From assembly GCA_964481765.1 (NCBI GenBank), contig CAYZVJ010000116.1, positions 1 to 7,746 on the forward strand: DNA of 7,746 bases. Direction: 5' to 3'. The notes below the pieces were generated by a model. That model saw nothing but the letters and a program-made list of their open reading frames with translations. It searched no databases and had not been told where the DNA came from. The translations under genes and the position numbers were made by a program. How positions within the stretch are numbered: position 1 is the first letter of the stretch; the number at the start of each line of letters is the position of its first letter. This stretch comes from G020353115 sp964481765 (GTDB lineage: Bacteria > Bacteroidota > Bacteroidia > Bacteroidales > VadinHA17). This document shows positions 1 to 6,881 of this stretch, piece by piece.

Positions 1-56
1 GAGTTCAGAGTACAGAGTTCAGAGTTCAGAGTACAGAGTTCAGAGTACAGAGTTCC
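1..56. repeat. Heptamer tandem repeat GAGTTCA/GAGTACA
   Basis: Eight consecutive 7-base units fill the left edge. The units read GAGTTCA, GAGTACA, GAGTTCA, GAGTTCA, GAGTACA, GAGTTCA, GAGTACA and a final GAGTTCC. Only the fifth base varies (T or A) until the last unit, where the final base changes and the array stops. The array begins at base 1, so it probably continues to the left of the window. Seven-base units would shift a reading frame, and no gene spans them here, which fits a non-coding minisatellite-like array. Its function is unknown; it may vary in copy number between strains. Confidence 0.95.
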
Positions 57-64
57 CTGCCTGC

Positions 65-113
65 TGTCAGGAATTACATAATTGTAGTAATTTATCTTTA
101 CGTAAACCTGACA
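65..113. repeat. Nested inverted repeats, possible three-way junction
   Basis: The outer arms TGTCAGG (65-71) and CCTGACA (107-113) are perfect 7-base complements. Immediately inside the left arm, AATTAC (72-77) pairs with GTAATT (87-92). The 10-base palindrome TTTACGTAAA (97-106) abuts the right outer arm. Folded as single-stranded nucleic acid, this gives an outer stem with two inner stems, like a compact three-way junction. No T-tract follows on either strand, so it is not an ordinary intrinsic terminator. It could be a structured RNA element, a protein-binding palindrome or a relic of a small palindromic element. The inner arms are AT-rich and could be partly chance. Confidence 0.45.
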
Positions 114-168
114 AAATTTGCCTAAATTAGACTGATTAAATGGAGTGGTATGATTCATTCGTTTTTTT

Positions 169-184
169 ATTCGTGAATTCGTGG
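169..184. repeat. Short tandem ATTCGTG pair
   Basis: ATTCGTG (169-175) is followed one base later by a second ATTCGTG (177-183). A shorter ATTCG lies just upstream at 157-161, before a run of seven Ts. On the minus strand the pair reads CACGAATTCACGAAT. It is a small low-complexity repeat with no visible role. Confidence 0.5.
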
Positions 185-307
185 CATCTCCAGTATATAG
201 CTCCGTTCTCACTAATCACTTCTTTCAGTTCCTCCGTCCTTTATCCTTAATCCTTCAACCTTTATCCTTCCCCATGCTCTTTGCTCCATGCCCTCTGCCA
301 ACTCAAC

Positions 308-368
308 CAGCAACCCCGCCCGAACGACGTTCCCGCCCGGATGACCTCCGGTCGGACGGGCAGCAACC
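308..368. repeat. GC-rich palindromic block flanked by CAGCAACC direct repeats
   Basis: The 8-mer CAGCAACC occurs at 308-315 and 361-368, flanking a GC-rich core unlike its AT-richer surroundings. Inside, GCCCG (335-339) pairs with CGGGC (357-361), and TGACC (342-346) with GGTCG (350-354, including a T-G wobble). The two stems are separated by a GA/GA internal loop and closed by a three-base loop. The octamer CCGCCCGA/CCGCCCGG is also repeated at 317-324 and 333-340. The hairpin lies about 10 bases past the SDR stop codon and could stabilise or end that transcript, although no T-run follows. A REP-like intergenic palindrome is the other possibility. Confidence 0.5.
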
Positions 369-370
369 AC

Positions 371-1138
371 TCAGAACCCGTTTATCATAAATCCTCCATC
401 TACCGGGATACAGTGACCGGTGATGTGGGCAGATGCCGGCATACAAAGAAAAGATACTGCACCGGCAACATCAGCCGGTTTCCCAATCTTTTTCATCGGA
501 GTTCTGGAAATGACCTCCGTGAAGTAATCCGGGTTTTGCAACAACGTTTTTACCAGGGGTGTTTCAATATACCAGGGTGCAACTGCGTTTACACGGATGT
601 TATATTCAGCCCACTCGGCAGCGAGATTTCTCGTAAGCTGGATCAACGCAGCTTTTGTCATGCCATAGATGGCACCTGTACGGATGTGGGTCAAACCGGC
701 CGTTGAGCTGACATTTATGATATTTCCCTGTTCTGATTTTTTTAACAGGGGAAAGGCAAGCCGGCAGAGCTCGAACGCAGAACGAAGGTTGGTATCCATG
801 ATGTGATCATATTCATCAACTGAATATTCAGGTGTTTTTTTACGAATGTTTACACCAACGTTATTTACCAGGATATCCAACCGGTCCCATTTCTGTGTTA
901 CCTTGTCGATGATCCTGATCCGTTCAGACATTTGGCTCACGTCAGCAGTGAGTCCGTCAATCTGATTTGTATCGTTCATGTGTTCCATCAGTATGGCAAG
1001 GTCCTTTATGTTCCGGGCAACGGTAAAAACGTTGGCTCCAAGGCCAATAAATTCCCGGACAATGGCTTTGCCAATGCCTTTTGTACCGCCGGTAACAAGG
1101 GCATTCTTTCCCTGCAGGTTCCATCTGTTGTCACTCAT
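371..1138 (-). CDS. Tropinone-reductase-like short-chain dehydrogenase (SDR)
   Basis: This is a 255-residue classical SDR oxidoreductase, cytosolic, predicted to use NAD(P)(H). The cofactor motif TGGTKGIG is at residues 16-23, and the structural NNVG (usually NNAG) is at 92-95. The catalytic residues are N117, S145, Y158 and K162, with the usual YxxxK spacing. The C-terminal PVDGGF is at 245-250. The opening RWNLQGKNALVTGG and the ending DGGFMINGF resemble plant tropinone reductases and their bacterial relatives closely, and the length is normal for the group. That similarity does not fix the substrate; a tropane alkaloid substrate is unlikely in this setting. The start is supported by AAGGA three bases upstream of the ATG. 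It lies 80 bases downstream of the sensor kinase in the same direction, so co-transcription is possible but not shown. Confidence 0.93.
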   Translation of the reverse strand: MSDNRWNLQGKNALVTGGTKGIGKAIVREFIGLGANVFTVARNIKDLAILMEHMNDTNQIDGLTADVSQMSERIRIIDKVTQKWDRLDILVNNVGVNIRKKTPEYSVDEYDHIMDTNLRSAFELCRLAFPLLKKSEQGNIINVSSTAGLTHIRTGAIYGMTKAALIQLTRNLAAEWAEYNIRVNAVAPWYIETPLVKTLLQNPDYFTEVISRTPMKKIGKPADVAGAVSFLCMPASAHITGHCIPVDGGFMINGF

Positions 1139-1160
1139 TTTTCCTTACACTTTTTGGGTA

Positions 1161-1187
1161 ATCATGAACGCATTTGCAGATCATGAT
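1161..1187. promoter_or_regulatory. Paired ATCATGAT dyads, candidate operator for the SDR gene
   Basis: In the 80-base gap between the kinase stop and the SDR start, ATCATGA (1161-1167) and TCATGAT (1181-1187) form a perfect 7-base inverted repeat with a 13-base spacer. The right copy is part of a full self-complementary 8-mer, ATCATGAT (1180-1187). The left copy matches seven of eight bases of the same 8-mer, so starts are 19 bases apart, close to two helical turns. This could be an operator for a dimeric regulator, or a hairpin in the SDR leader. No T-run follows in either direction. The regulator is unknown. Confidence 0.35.
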
Positions 1188-1218
1188 GTTTCGCAATTTT
1201 TTGCAATAGAAGTTATAC

Positions 1219-4200
1219 CTATATCAGCAGGACCAGGATTTTTTTGTACAATTCGTATGGATTAAATGGTTTGAGGATGAAATCATTCATTCCGCATTCC
1301 TGGACCTGTTCCTGAACCTCCATCATGACGGATGCCGTGATTGCGATAATGGGGATCGAACTGATTTTTGGATCTTTGTTAACGCGTATGGCTCTTGATG
1401 CCTCATAACCATTCATTATAGGCATGTGTAAATCCATCAGGATCAGGTCATAATTATTTTTCGTCAGTTTCTCAAGGGCTTCTTTTCCATTTCCCGCATG
1501 GTCCACCTGAATGCCTTTTTTGACCAGTAATTTTTCTGCCACAATCTGGTTAACCTCATTATCCTCTACGTGCAATATCCTTTTTCCTTTCAACTGGTCA
1601 AACCTCTCCTCCAGGTCCATGGTCAGCACCTGTGTTGATTTTTCAGGACTTTTTTTGAAAGTTAGCTGGAAGAAGAATCTCGAACCTTTTCCGGGGGTAC
1701 TTTCGACCATGAGTTCGCTGTTCTGCAGTTCCAGCAGCTTTTTACTTATGGCAAGGCCCAGGCCTGTTCCACCATATTTGCGGGTGGTATCAGAACCTGC
1801 CTGTGTAAAGCTTTCAAAAATATATTCCAGTTTGTCGGCAGGGATCCCAATGCCGGTATCCTGAACTGAAAATTCGATTTCGACCAGCCGGTTGGTTTCT
1901 TTCACGAGATTGATCTCGATTTTCACCGAACCTTTTTCCGTGAACCTGATAGCGTTTCCAATCAGGTTTGTAAGCACCTGGTTGAGCCTGGTTGAATCCC
2001 CCAGAACATAATCGGCAATACCGGCGTCAACCATCACCATCAGCTTCAATCCCTTTTCTTCTGTCCTGTAAATGAAGGTTTGTTTGATCCCGTTAATAAG
2101 TTCTTGGATGCTGAATGAGATCTCCTCAAAGAACACCTTACCTGCATCGATCTTGCTGAAGTCCAAAATGTCATTTATAAGAACCAGGAGATTTTCTCCG
2201 GAGAATTTCAGGGCATTCAGGTATTCAAGCTGATCCTCCCGTGGATTCTCCTGAAATAAAAGGTAGGTCATCCCGATCACTGCATTAAGAGGAGTTCGGA
2301 TCTCATGGCTCATGGTGGAGAGGAACTGCTGTTTTGCCATGGCTGCTTCTTCCGCTTTCTGTTTTGCAATAATCAGGTTTTGTTCGGCTCGCTTTCGATC
2401 GATGGATAGTCCTGCCTGGCTGGAAATGAACTGAAGGATTTGCAAGTCCCGTTCAGAAAAAGCGTTTTCATTATCATAGCTCTGGAGACTGATTACGCCA
2501 ATGATTTCATCTGCTGCCCATAGGGGTACTCCCAGCCATACTTTGCAGGGTGTTCCAACAAGATCGACCTCCCCTTTTTCTTCCAGCTCGGATATGAACA
2601 TACTATCAGCCAATACCGGTTTATTCTGCCGGATGACATAGGCTGTCAGTGTCTTCCCTGCAGGGATGCTGTCAAACTGATCTTTTTCATCCCTGAAGAA
2701 AGGTAGAGTTAAGGAGTCGGTCTCTTTGTTATATAATGCGATGAAAAAGTTTTTTGTATCCATGATCGTTGAGAGCTGCTCCTTAATGATCTGGAACAAC
2801 TGGTCAAGGTTCTCGGTAGTATGGACAGCCTTGGAGATCTCATAGATCAGTTGCTGGACTCTTTCTATCCTCTTGCGTTCACTGATATTCCTGTAGATAC
2901 CGAATACGCCAATCTGTTTATTCTTGATTATTACCGGGGTTCCCAGGAGTGAAACATCAATCAACGTTCCATCTTTCCGTTTTCTTACCGTTTCCATGGA
3001 GACAGCCTTCCCGCTGGCAATGCTGTTTGTTATTCGTTGTGCTTCTTTTAACAGGTCGCCGGAGGAGATCAGTTTATCAAGTTCTTTACCAATTGCTTCT
3101 TTTTTCGTATATCCAAACAATTTTACAAACTCGGAATTCATCCGCAGGAGTTTCCCCCTGTTATCCGTTTGTACGATCACTTCCGGTGCACTTTCAATCA
3201 GGTGTTCCAGCAGTGCTTTTTCAGTTTGTAGTTCCTCCTGTGCTTTTTTCTGGGAAGTCAGATCGAACATGACACCACGAAATCCAACCGGTTTATTATT
3301 TTCCAGGATCGGATCGACATAAGCCATTGCAGGGAATCTGCTCCGGTCTTTCCTGACGGCAGTTAATTCGAAAGCATCGATCTTTTCTCCCTTGATCTGG
3401 CGCAGCAGTTGAACTCGGGCTTTCCTGAAACCCGCGGGGGTGAGCAGATCGTCAAATAGTATCCCCTGCCTAACCTCTTCCTTTGTGTATCCGAACGATT
3501 CCACTGCAAATGAATTTGCATAGGAAAGATGCCCTTCCATTGTTGCTTCACAGATAATAGCAGGAAAGAGTTCGGCAAACTCCCTGAACCGTTGTTCACT
3601 CCGTTTCAGTTTCTCTTCCTGTTGCTTGAGTTCGGTATAGTCTTCGTATATTGCGACTATCTCGTCTGTGGGGAGTTTATAAACCAGGTTTTTTTTCCAT
3701 CCGGAAATCCGGCTATCCTTATAAAATGAAACCGGAAGAATTTCCGATTCTCCCGTTTTGTATACCCGTTTTAGTGAATCGAAAAACCCGAATTCTTTCA
3801 CAGCTGGAAACACATCCGTTATCCTTCTGCCAATTACTTCATCCGCACTGATCTTTTCAACCTTCTCTGCAGCAGCATTAAATTCCAGGAACACAAAGTC
3901 CTTACCTTTATCTACTGCCTTATACACGGCAACACAATTGCTCATATTCTCAAATATGAGCTTGTACCTTGATTCAGCTTGCCTCAGGATTCTTTCCGCC
4001 TTTTTTCTCTCTGTAATATCGTTGATGATGGTGAGCAAACAGGGCTCATCATTCAGCATGATGGTCTCAGCAGAAAACAACCCGATTCGCTGATTACCTG
4101 ATTTAGTTTTGATCTTCACTTCATGGGCCCGGACCTTTTTCCTTTTTTGAAGATCAGACAGTAATTTGTTTTGCTGTACGATATCTATAAATAACTGCAA

Positions 4201-4491
4201 ATCGGCAGATGTACGACCTATGATCTCTTCCCGTTCATATCCAAGAGCATCTAAAAAAGCCTTATTGACGTCAATATAGGTTGTATTGCGAAAATTGCTG
4301 ATTGCCATCAGGGCCGGGTTCGAGTGAAATGCTTTGAAAAAGATTTCAGGGGAATGGCTTTCTGCGATGGATTTTGCCTGGTCGGTCCGATCTGTTTCAA
4401 ACTCTTTTATACTCTTCTCAAGGAATTTGACTCGTTCCTTTAATCTCTCATTTAAATCCTTAAGTTCCTGATATGTCGGTTTTTTACCCAT
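1219..4491 (-). CDS. Soluble hybrid sensor histidine kinase (PAS x4, GAF, HisKA, HATPase, REC)
   Basis: This 1090-residue signalling kinase is predicted to autophosphorylate on a histidine and pass the phosphate to its own receiver domain. An N-terminal charged coiled coil (about 1-45) leads into PAS-like domains at about 47-160, 175-290, 300-415 and 425-540, most ending in the linker typical of PAS domains (DITERKKAE, DLTSQKKAQ, NISERKRIE). A GAF domain covers about 545-700, then a coiled linker. The dimerisation domain has SHEIRTPLN with phosphoacceptor H729. The ATPase has the N box NLIGNAIRF (842-850), DTGIGIP (878-884) and GGTGLGLAI (907-915). The receiver (about 970-1090) keeps E976, D977, phosphoacceptor D1020, T1052 and K1074. 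No membrane segment or signal peptide is visible, so it should sense cytoplasmic or diffusible cues. There is no Hpt domain and no DNA-binding regulator nearby, so its downstream partner is unknown. Confidence 0.95.
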   Translation of the reverse strand: MGKKPTYQELKDLNERLKERVKFLEKSIKEFETDRTDQAKSIAESHSPEIFFKAFHSNPALMAISNFRNTTYIDVNKAFLDALGYEREEIIGRTSADLQLFIDIVQQNKLLSDLQKRKKVRAHEVKIKTKSGNQRIGLFSAETIMLNDEPCLLTIINDITERKKAERILRQAESRYKLIFENMSNCVAVYKAVDKGKDFVFLEFNAAAEKVEKISADEVIGRRITDVFPAVKEFGFFDSLKRVYKTGESEILPVSFYKDSRISGWKKNLVYKLPTDEIVAIYEDYTELKQQEEKLKRSEQRFREFAELFPAIICEATMEGHLSYANSFAVESFGYTKEEVRQGILFDDLLTPAGFRKARVQLLRQIKGEKIDAFELTAVRKDRSRFPAMAYVDPILENNKPVGFRGVMFDLTSQKKAQEELQTEKALLEHLIESAPEVIVQTDNRGKLLRMNSEFVKLFGYTKKEAIGKELDKLISSGDLLKEAQRITNSIASGKAVSMETVRKRKDGTLIDVSLLGTPVIIKNKQIGVFGIYRNISERKRIERVQQLIYEISKAVHTTENLDQLFQIIKEQLSTIMDTKNFFIALYNKETDSLTLPFFRDEKDQFDSIPAGKTLTAYVIRQNKPVLADSMFISELEEKGEVDLVGTPCKVWLGVPLWAADEIIGVISLQSYDNENAFSERDLQILQFISSQAGLSIDRKRAEQNLIIAKQKAEEAAMAKQQFLSTMSHEIRTPLNAVIGMTYLLFQENPREDQLEYLNALKFSGENLLVLINDILDFSKIDAGKVFFEEISFSIQELINGIKQTFIYRTEEKGLKLMVMVDAGIADYVLGDSTRLNQVLTNLIGNAIRFTEKGSVKIEINLVKETNRLVEIEFSVQDTGIGIPADKLEYIFESFTQAGSDTTRKYGGTGLGLAISKKLLELQNSELMVESTPGKGSRFFFQLTFKKSPEKSTQVLTMDLEERFDQLKGKRILHVEDNEVNQIVAEKLLVKKGIQVDHAGNGKEALEKLTKNNYDLILMDLHMPIMNGYEASRAIRVNKDPKISSIPIIAITASVMMEVQEQVQECGMNDFILKPFNPYELYKKILVLLI

Positions 4492-4661
4492 ATTGTCTTA
4501 TAAAATAAGTGCAAAGGATATAACCTTTACCGGTCTATTAAAGCATATACCTGATGAAGCGAATGAATTGGTCAATGTCTGCAACAGTCTGAAAACATAG
4601 GAAAGATAATAAAAATTTATAAAAATTAACGGGATGTATATATGAGGGAGGATATCCTGGG
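4492..4661. other. Intergenic region between nifS-selD and the kinase gene
   Basis: This 170-base AT-rich spacer follows the nifS-selD stop and precedes the kinase start, both on the minus strand. It includes two similar A/T stretches at about 4610-4627 and a small AGGATATCCT palindrome at about 4650-4659. No strong GC hairpin with a T-run was found, so how the upstream operon ends is unclear. The length and the weak promoter-like boxes near 4512-4542 suggest the kinase has its own promoter. Confidence 0.5.
4512..4542 (-). promoter_or_regulatory. Weak candidate promoter for the sensor kinase
   Basis: On the minus strand, TATCCTTTG (4520-4512) resembles the Bacteroidota -7 box TAnnTTTG but has one extra base between TA and TTTG. 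A TTTA (4542-4539) lies 18 bases upstream where TTTG or TTG is expected. The box ends 20 bases before the kinase ATG, a reasonable leader length. Both elements deviate from consensus, so this is only a suggestion. Confidence 0.28.
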
Positions 4662-6881
4662 TTAAATCATCCATGATTGTTTGATCGTTATTTTTCCGGT
4701 GCCTGCTCGTATCATTTTTCCGATAATTGCTGCTTCCTTAATCCCTTTTTGGTAAAGATCCTTAAGGAGGTTCCTGCTATCTTTTTCCGGAAGGGAGATG
4801 AGTAACCCACCGGATGTTTGAGCATCTGACAGGATTGCCCTGTCGAGGCGGGATATTCCGGAGTCCCAGGTTGTGTCTTTTTCGACGTGTTTCATGTTGT
4901 TCAGTGTTCCTCCCGGGATGACATTTGCTGCAGCAAACTCTCTGACCCTGGAGAGCAGGGGTATACGATCGGCATATAGTTCTGCATCGACCTGGCTTGC
5001 TCTTGTCATTTCCAGCAGATGCCCGAGCAGTCCGAATCCTGTAACATCGGTGCAGGAGGAAACGGGATAATCCCTCATCAGGGCAGCGGCAGTTTGATTC
5101 AGAAAAGCCATCATCTCTATTGCTTCGTTTACCGTTTTCTGATCAAGCATTTTTCGTTTCATGGCTGTCGAAAGAATACCTGTTCCGATCGGTTTGGTCA
5201 GAATAATCATGTCTTCCGGCTGGCCACCGGCATTGGAGATGATCTGTTTCGGATGGACCAGCCCCGTAACAGCCAATCCGAATTTTGGTTCCGAGTCTTC
5301 GATGGAATGTCCGCCGAGGATAGCAATGCCGGCTTCTGTAGCTGTATGGTTGGCTCCATCCAGGATCTGTTCGAGAACACGTAACGGCAAACGATTCACA
5401 GGGAACGCCACAATGTTCAAGGCAAAAACAGGAGTTGCTCCCATAGCATAAATATCACTCAGTGCATTTGCCGTAGCAATTCTGCCAAAATGATAAGGAT
5501 CATCCACAATTGGAGTGAAAAAATCGATGGTATGAACCAGTGCTGTTTCCTCATTTATTTTGTAAACCGCAGCGTCATCCGAGGTTTGATACCCGATTAA
5601 AACATTGGGATCGGAAGGAGCTGGCATGTTTTTAATAATCTTTTCCAGATCCTGTGGACGAATCTTGCATGCACATCCCAATCCGTGTGTATATTGTGTT
5701 AATCTCACATCCTTTTGCGGGGTATGAAGCAACACCTCTTCTATTGTCTCCGATTTAATTTTACGGAAAATGCCGATAATTTCCTTTGCAGCCCGGTCGA
5801 TGTCACTTTCCGTTGTATCCCTTCCGGTGGAGAAGCGAATGGAGCCCATGCTGTATTCCGATGGGACATTCATTGCCATCAGAACAGATGATGTTTCTTC
5901 CTGATCCGAATGACAGGCAGCTCCGGCTGAAGCTGCAATTTCCTGAAGTTCGGAGAGCAGGGTATTCGCTTCAACTCCCGGGAATCCTATGTTTGTGGTA
6001 TTTGGTAGCCGTTTTTCCCGATCCCCGTTAATCCGGATTGAAGGTATTCCCTCCATCAGTTGTTTTTCCAGCCGGTCTCGCATTCTCTTCAGATGAACAG
6101 GAACCGTTCTAAGGTCCCTGACGGCAATTTCACAGGCTTTTCCCAACCCGACAATTTCAAGGACGTTTTCCGTTCCAGCTCTGAGGTTCATTTCATGATC
6201 TGCTCCATGGATAATTTTCTCAACAGTTGTTCCCCGTTTAATAAATAGTGCCCCGATCCCTTTTGGTCCATACAGTTTATGTCCGGCAACCGACAACAGA
6301 TCAACGCCAAGCTCTTTCACATTTACATCAATCTTTCCTATTGTCTGGGCAGCATCGGAATGGACTGCGACCTTATGCTTCCTTGCAATCTCCACAACAG
6401 CCTGTATGGGCTGGATAGCTCCCACTTCGTTGTTTGCATGCATGACACTGATCAGTATCGTCCCGGGATTAATGCTTTTCTCCAACTCCTCCAGGATGAT
6501 TATACCATTGCTGTCAACCGGCAGATAGGTTATCTGGAAACCATTCTTTTCCAGGTATTTAACTACTTCAATAATCGAAGGATGTTCGATCGAGGAAACG
6601 ATAATATGATTGCCTTGCTCCCGGTGTGCATAGGCATAACCTTTTAATGCCATGTTATTGGATTCCGTTCCTCCACTGGTAAACAGGAGTTCATCCGGAT
6701 CGCACCCAAGGGCAGATGCCACTTGTGACCGCGCTCGTTCCACCGCTTTTTTGGTTTCAATACCAAACCAGTGTGAGCTCGATGGGTTGCCGAAATACCT
6801 GTCCAGATAAGGCTTCATGCATTCTGCCACCTCCGGATGCAGTGGAGTGGTGGCATTATAATCCAGGTAAATTTTTTTCAT
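4662..6881 (-). CDS. selD: Bifunctional cysteine desulfurase / selenide, water dikinase (NifS-SelD fusion)
   Basis: This 739-residue cytosolic fusion combines two selenium-handling enzymes. Residues 1-375 are a complete class V aminotransferase-fold cysteine desulfurase of the NifS/IscS type. H100, the PLP Schiff-base lysine K202 (in SVAGHK) and the catalytic cysteine C323 (in SAGAACHSDQ) are all present; such enzymes release sulfur from cysteine or selenium from selenocysteine. After a short linker, about 391-739 is a full-length SelD, which makes selenophosphate from selenide and ATP. It opens RLTQYTHGLGCACK, placing C403 and K406 at the positions of E. coli SelD C17 and K20. The acidic motifs SDDAAVY (434-440), TIDFF (451-455), ALSDIYAMG (473-481) and TDVTGFGLLGH (611-621) are kept. 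The key residue is Cys, not selenocysteine. The ATG overlaps the nth stop as ATGA, with no clear Shine-Dalgarno, which suggests translational coupling. No selA, selB, selC or mnmH is visible, so the use of selenophosphate is unknown. The fusion is one uninterrupted frame. Confidence 0.95.
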   Translation of the reverse strand: MKKIYLDYNATTPLHPEVAECMKPYLDRYFGNPSSSHWFGIETKKAVERARSQVASALGCDPDELLFTSGGTESNNMALKGYAYAHREQGNHIIVSSIEHPSIIEVVKYLEKNGFQITYLPVDSNGIIILEELEKSINPGTILISVMHANNEVGAIQPIQAVVEIARKHKVAVHSDAAQTIGKIDVNVKELGVDLLSVAGHKLYGPKGIGALFIKRGTTVEKIIHGADHEMNLRAGTENVLEIVGLGKACEIAVRDLRTVPVHLKRMRDRLEKQLMEGIPSIRINGDREKRLPNTTNIGFPGVEANTLLSELQEIAASAGAACHSDQEETSSVLMAMNVPSEYSMGSIRFSTGRDTTESDIDRAAKEIIGIFRKIKSETIEEVLLHTPQKDVRLTQYTHGLGCACKIRPQDLEKIIKNMPAPSDPNVLIGYQTSDDAAVYKINEETALVHTIDFFTPIVDDPYHFGRIATANALSDIYAMGATPVFALNIVAFPVNRLPLRVLEQILDGANHTATEAGIAILGGHSIEDSEPKFGLAVTGLVHPKQIISNAGGQPEDMIILTKPIGTGILSTAMKRKMLDQKTVNEAIEMMAFLNQTAAALMRDYPVSSCTDVTGFGLLGHLLEMTRASQVDAELYADRIPLLSRVREFAAANVIPGGTLNNMKHVEKDTTWDSGISRLDRAILSDAQTSGGLLISLPEKDSRNLLKDLYQKGIKEAAIIGKMIRAGTGKITIKQSWMI

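Larger units (their letters stand above)
57..370. other. Gene-free region with several repeat-like segments
   Basis: No credible gene is seen in this 314-base stretch between the left-edge repeat array and the SDR stop codon. It is a patchwork. An AT-rich segment with nested inverted repeats lies at 65-113. A tandem ATTCGTG pair lies at 169-183. A pyrimidine-rich tract at about 219-299 has the 10-mer CTTTATCCTT at 239-248 and again at 260-269. A GC-rich palindromic block lies at 308-368. The abrupt changes in base composition suggest accumulated small repeats rather than a decayed gene. An open frame at 181-390 (69 codons) has a low-complexity, proline-rich translation that depends on the repeats and is not believed. 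Confidence 0.7.

Noticed and set aside
181..390. Plus-strand open frame of 69 codons in the left intergenic region
   Set aside because: Its translation follows the pyrimidine repeats and GC-rich palindrome, is low-complexity, has no recognisable domain and runs past the SDR stop on the opposite strand.
281..706. Plus-strand open frame of 141 codons
   Set aside because: Most of it is antisense to the conserved SDR coding sequence, which has full catalytic motifs. It is a shadow frame.
1511..1864. Plus-strand frame of 117 codons, and similar ones at 2924-3322 and 3758-4093
   Set aside because: All lie opposite the continuous kinase gene and encode no recognisable motifs.
4571..4580. The 10-mer ATTGGTCAAT and its complement ATTGACCAAT at 7661-7670
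   Set aside because: A shared 10-mer is expected by chance in a window this size, and the second copy is explained by the leader peptide codons.
5019..5451. Plus-strand frames opposite SelD
   Set aside because: They are antisense to highly conserved SelD motifs and have no family features of their own.
5669..5680. Possible selenocysteine codon in SelD
   Set aside because: The catalytic position is read as a normal cysteine (C403). The ORF is uninterrupted, with no in-frame TGA to reinterpret.
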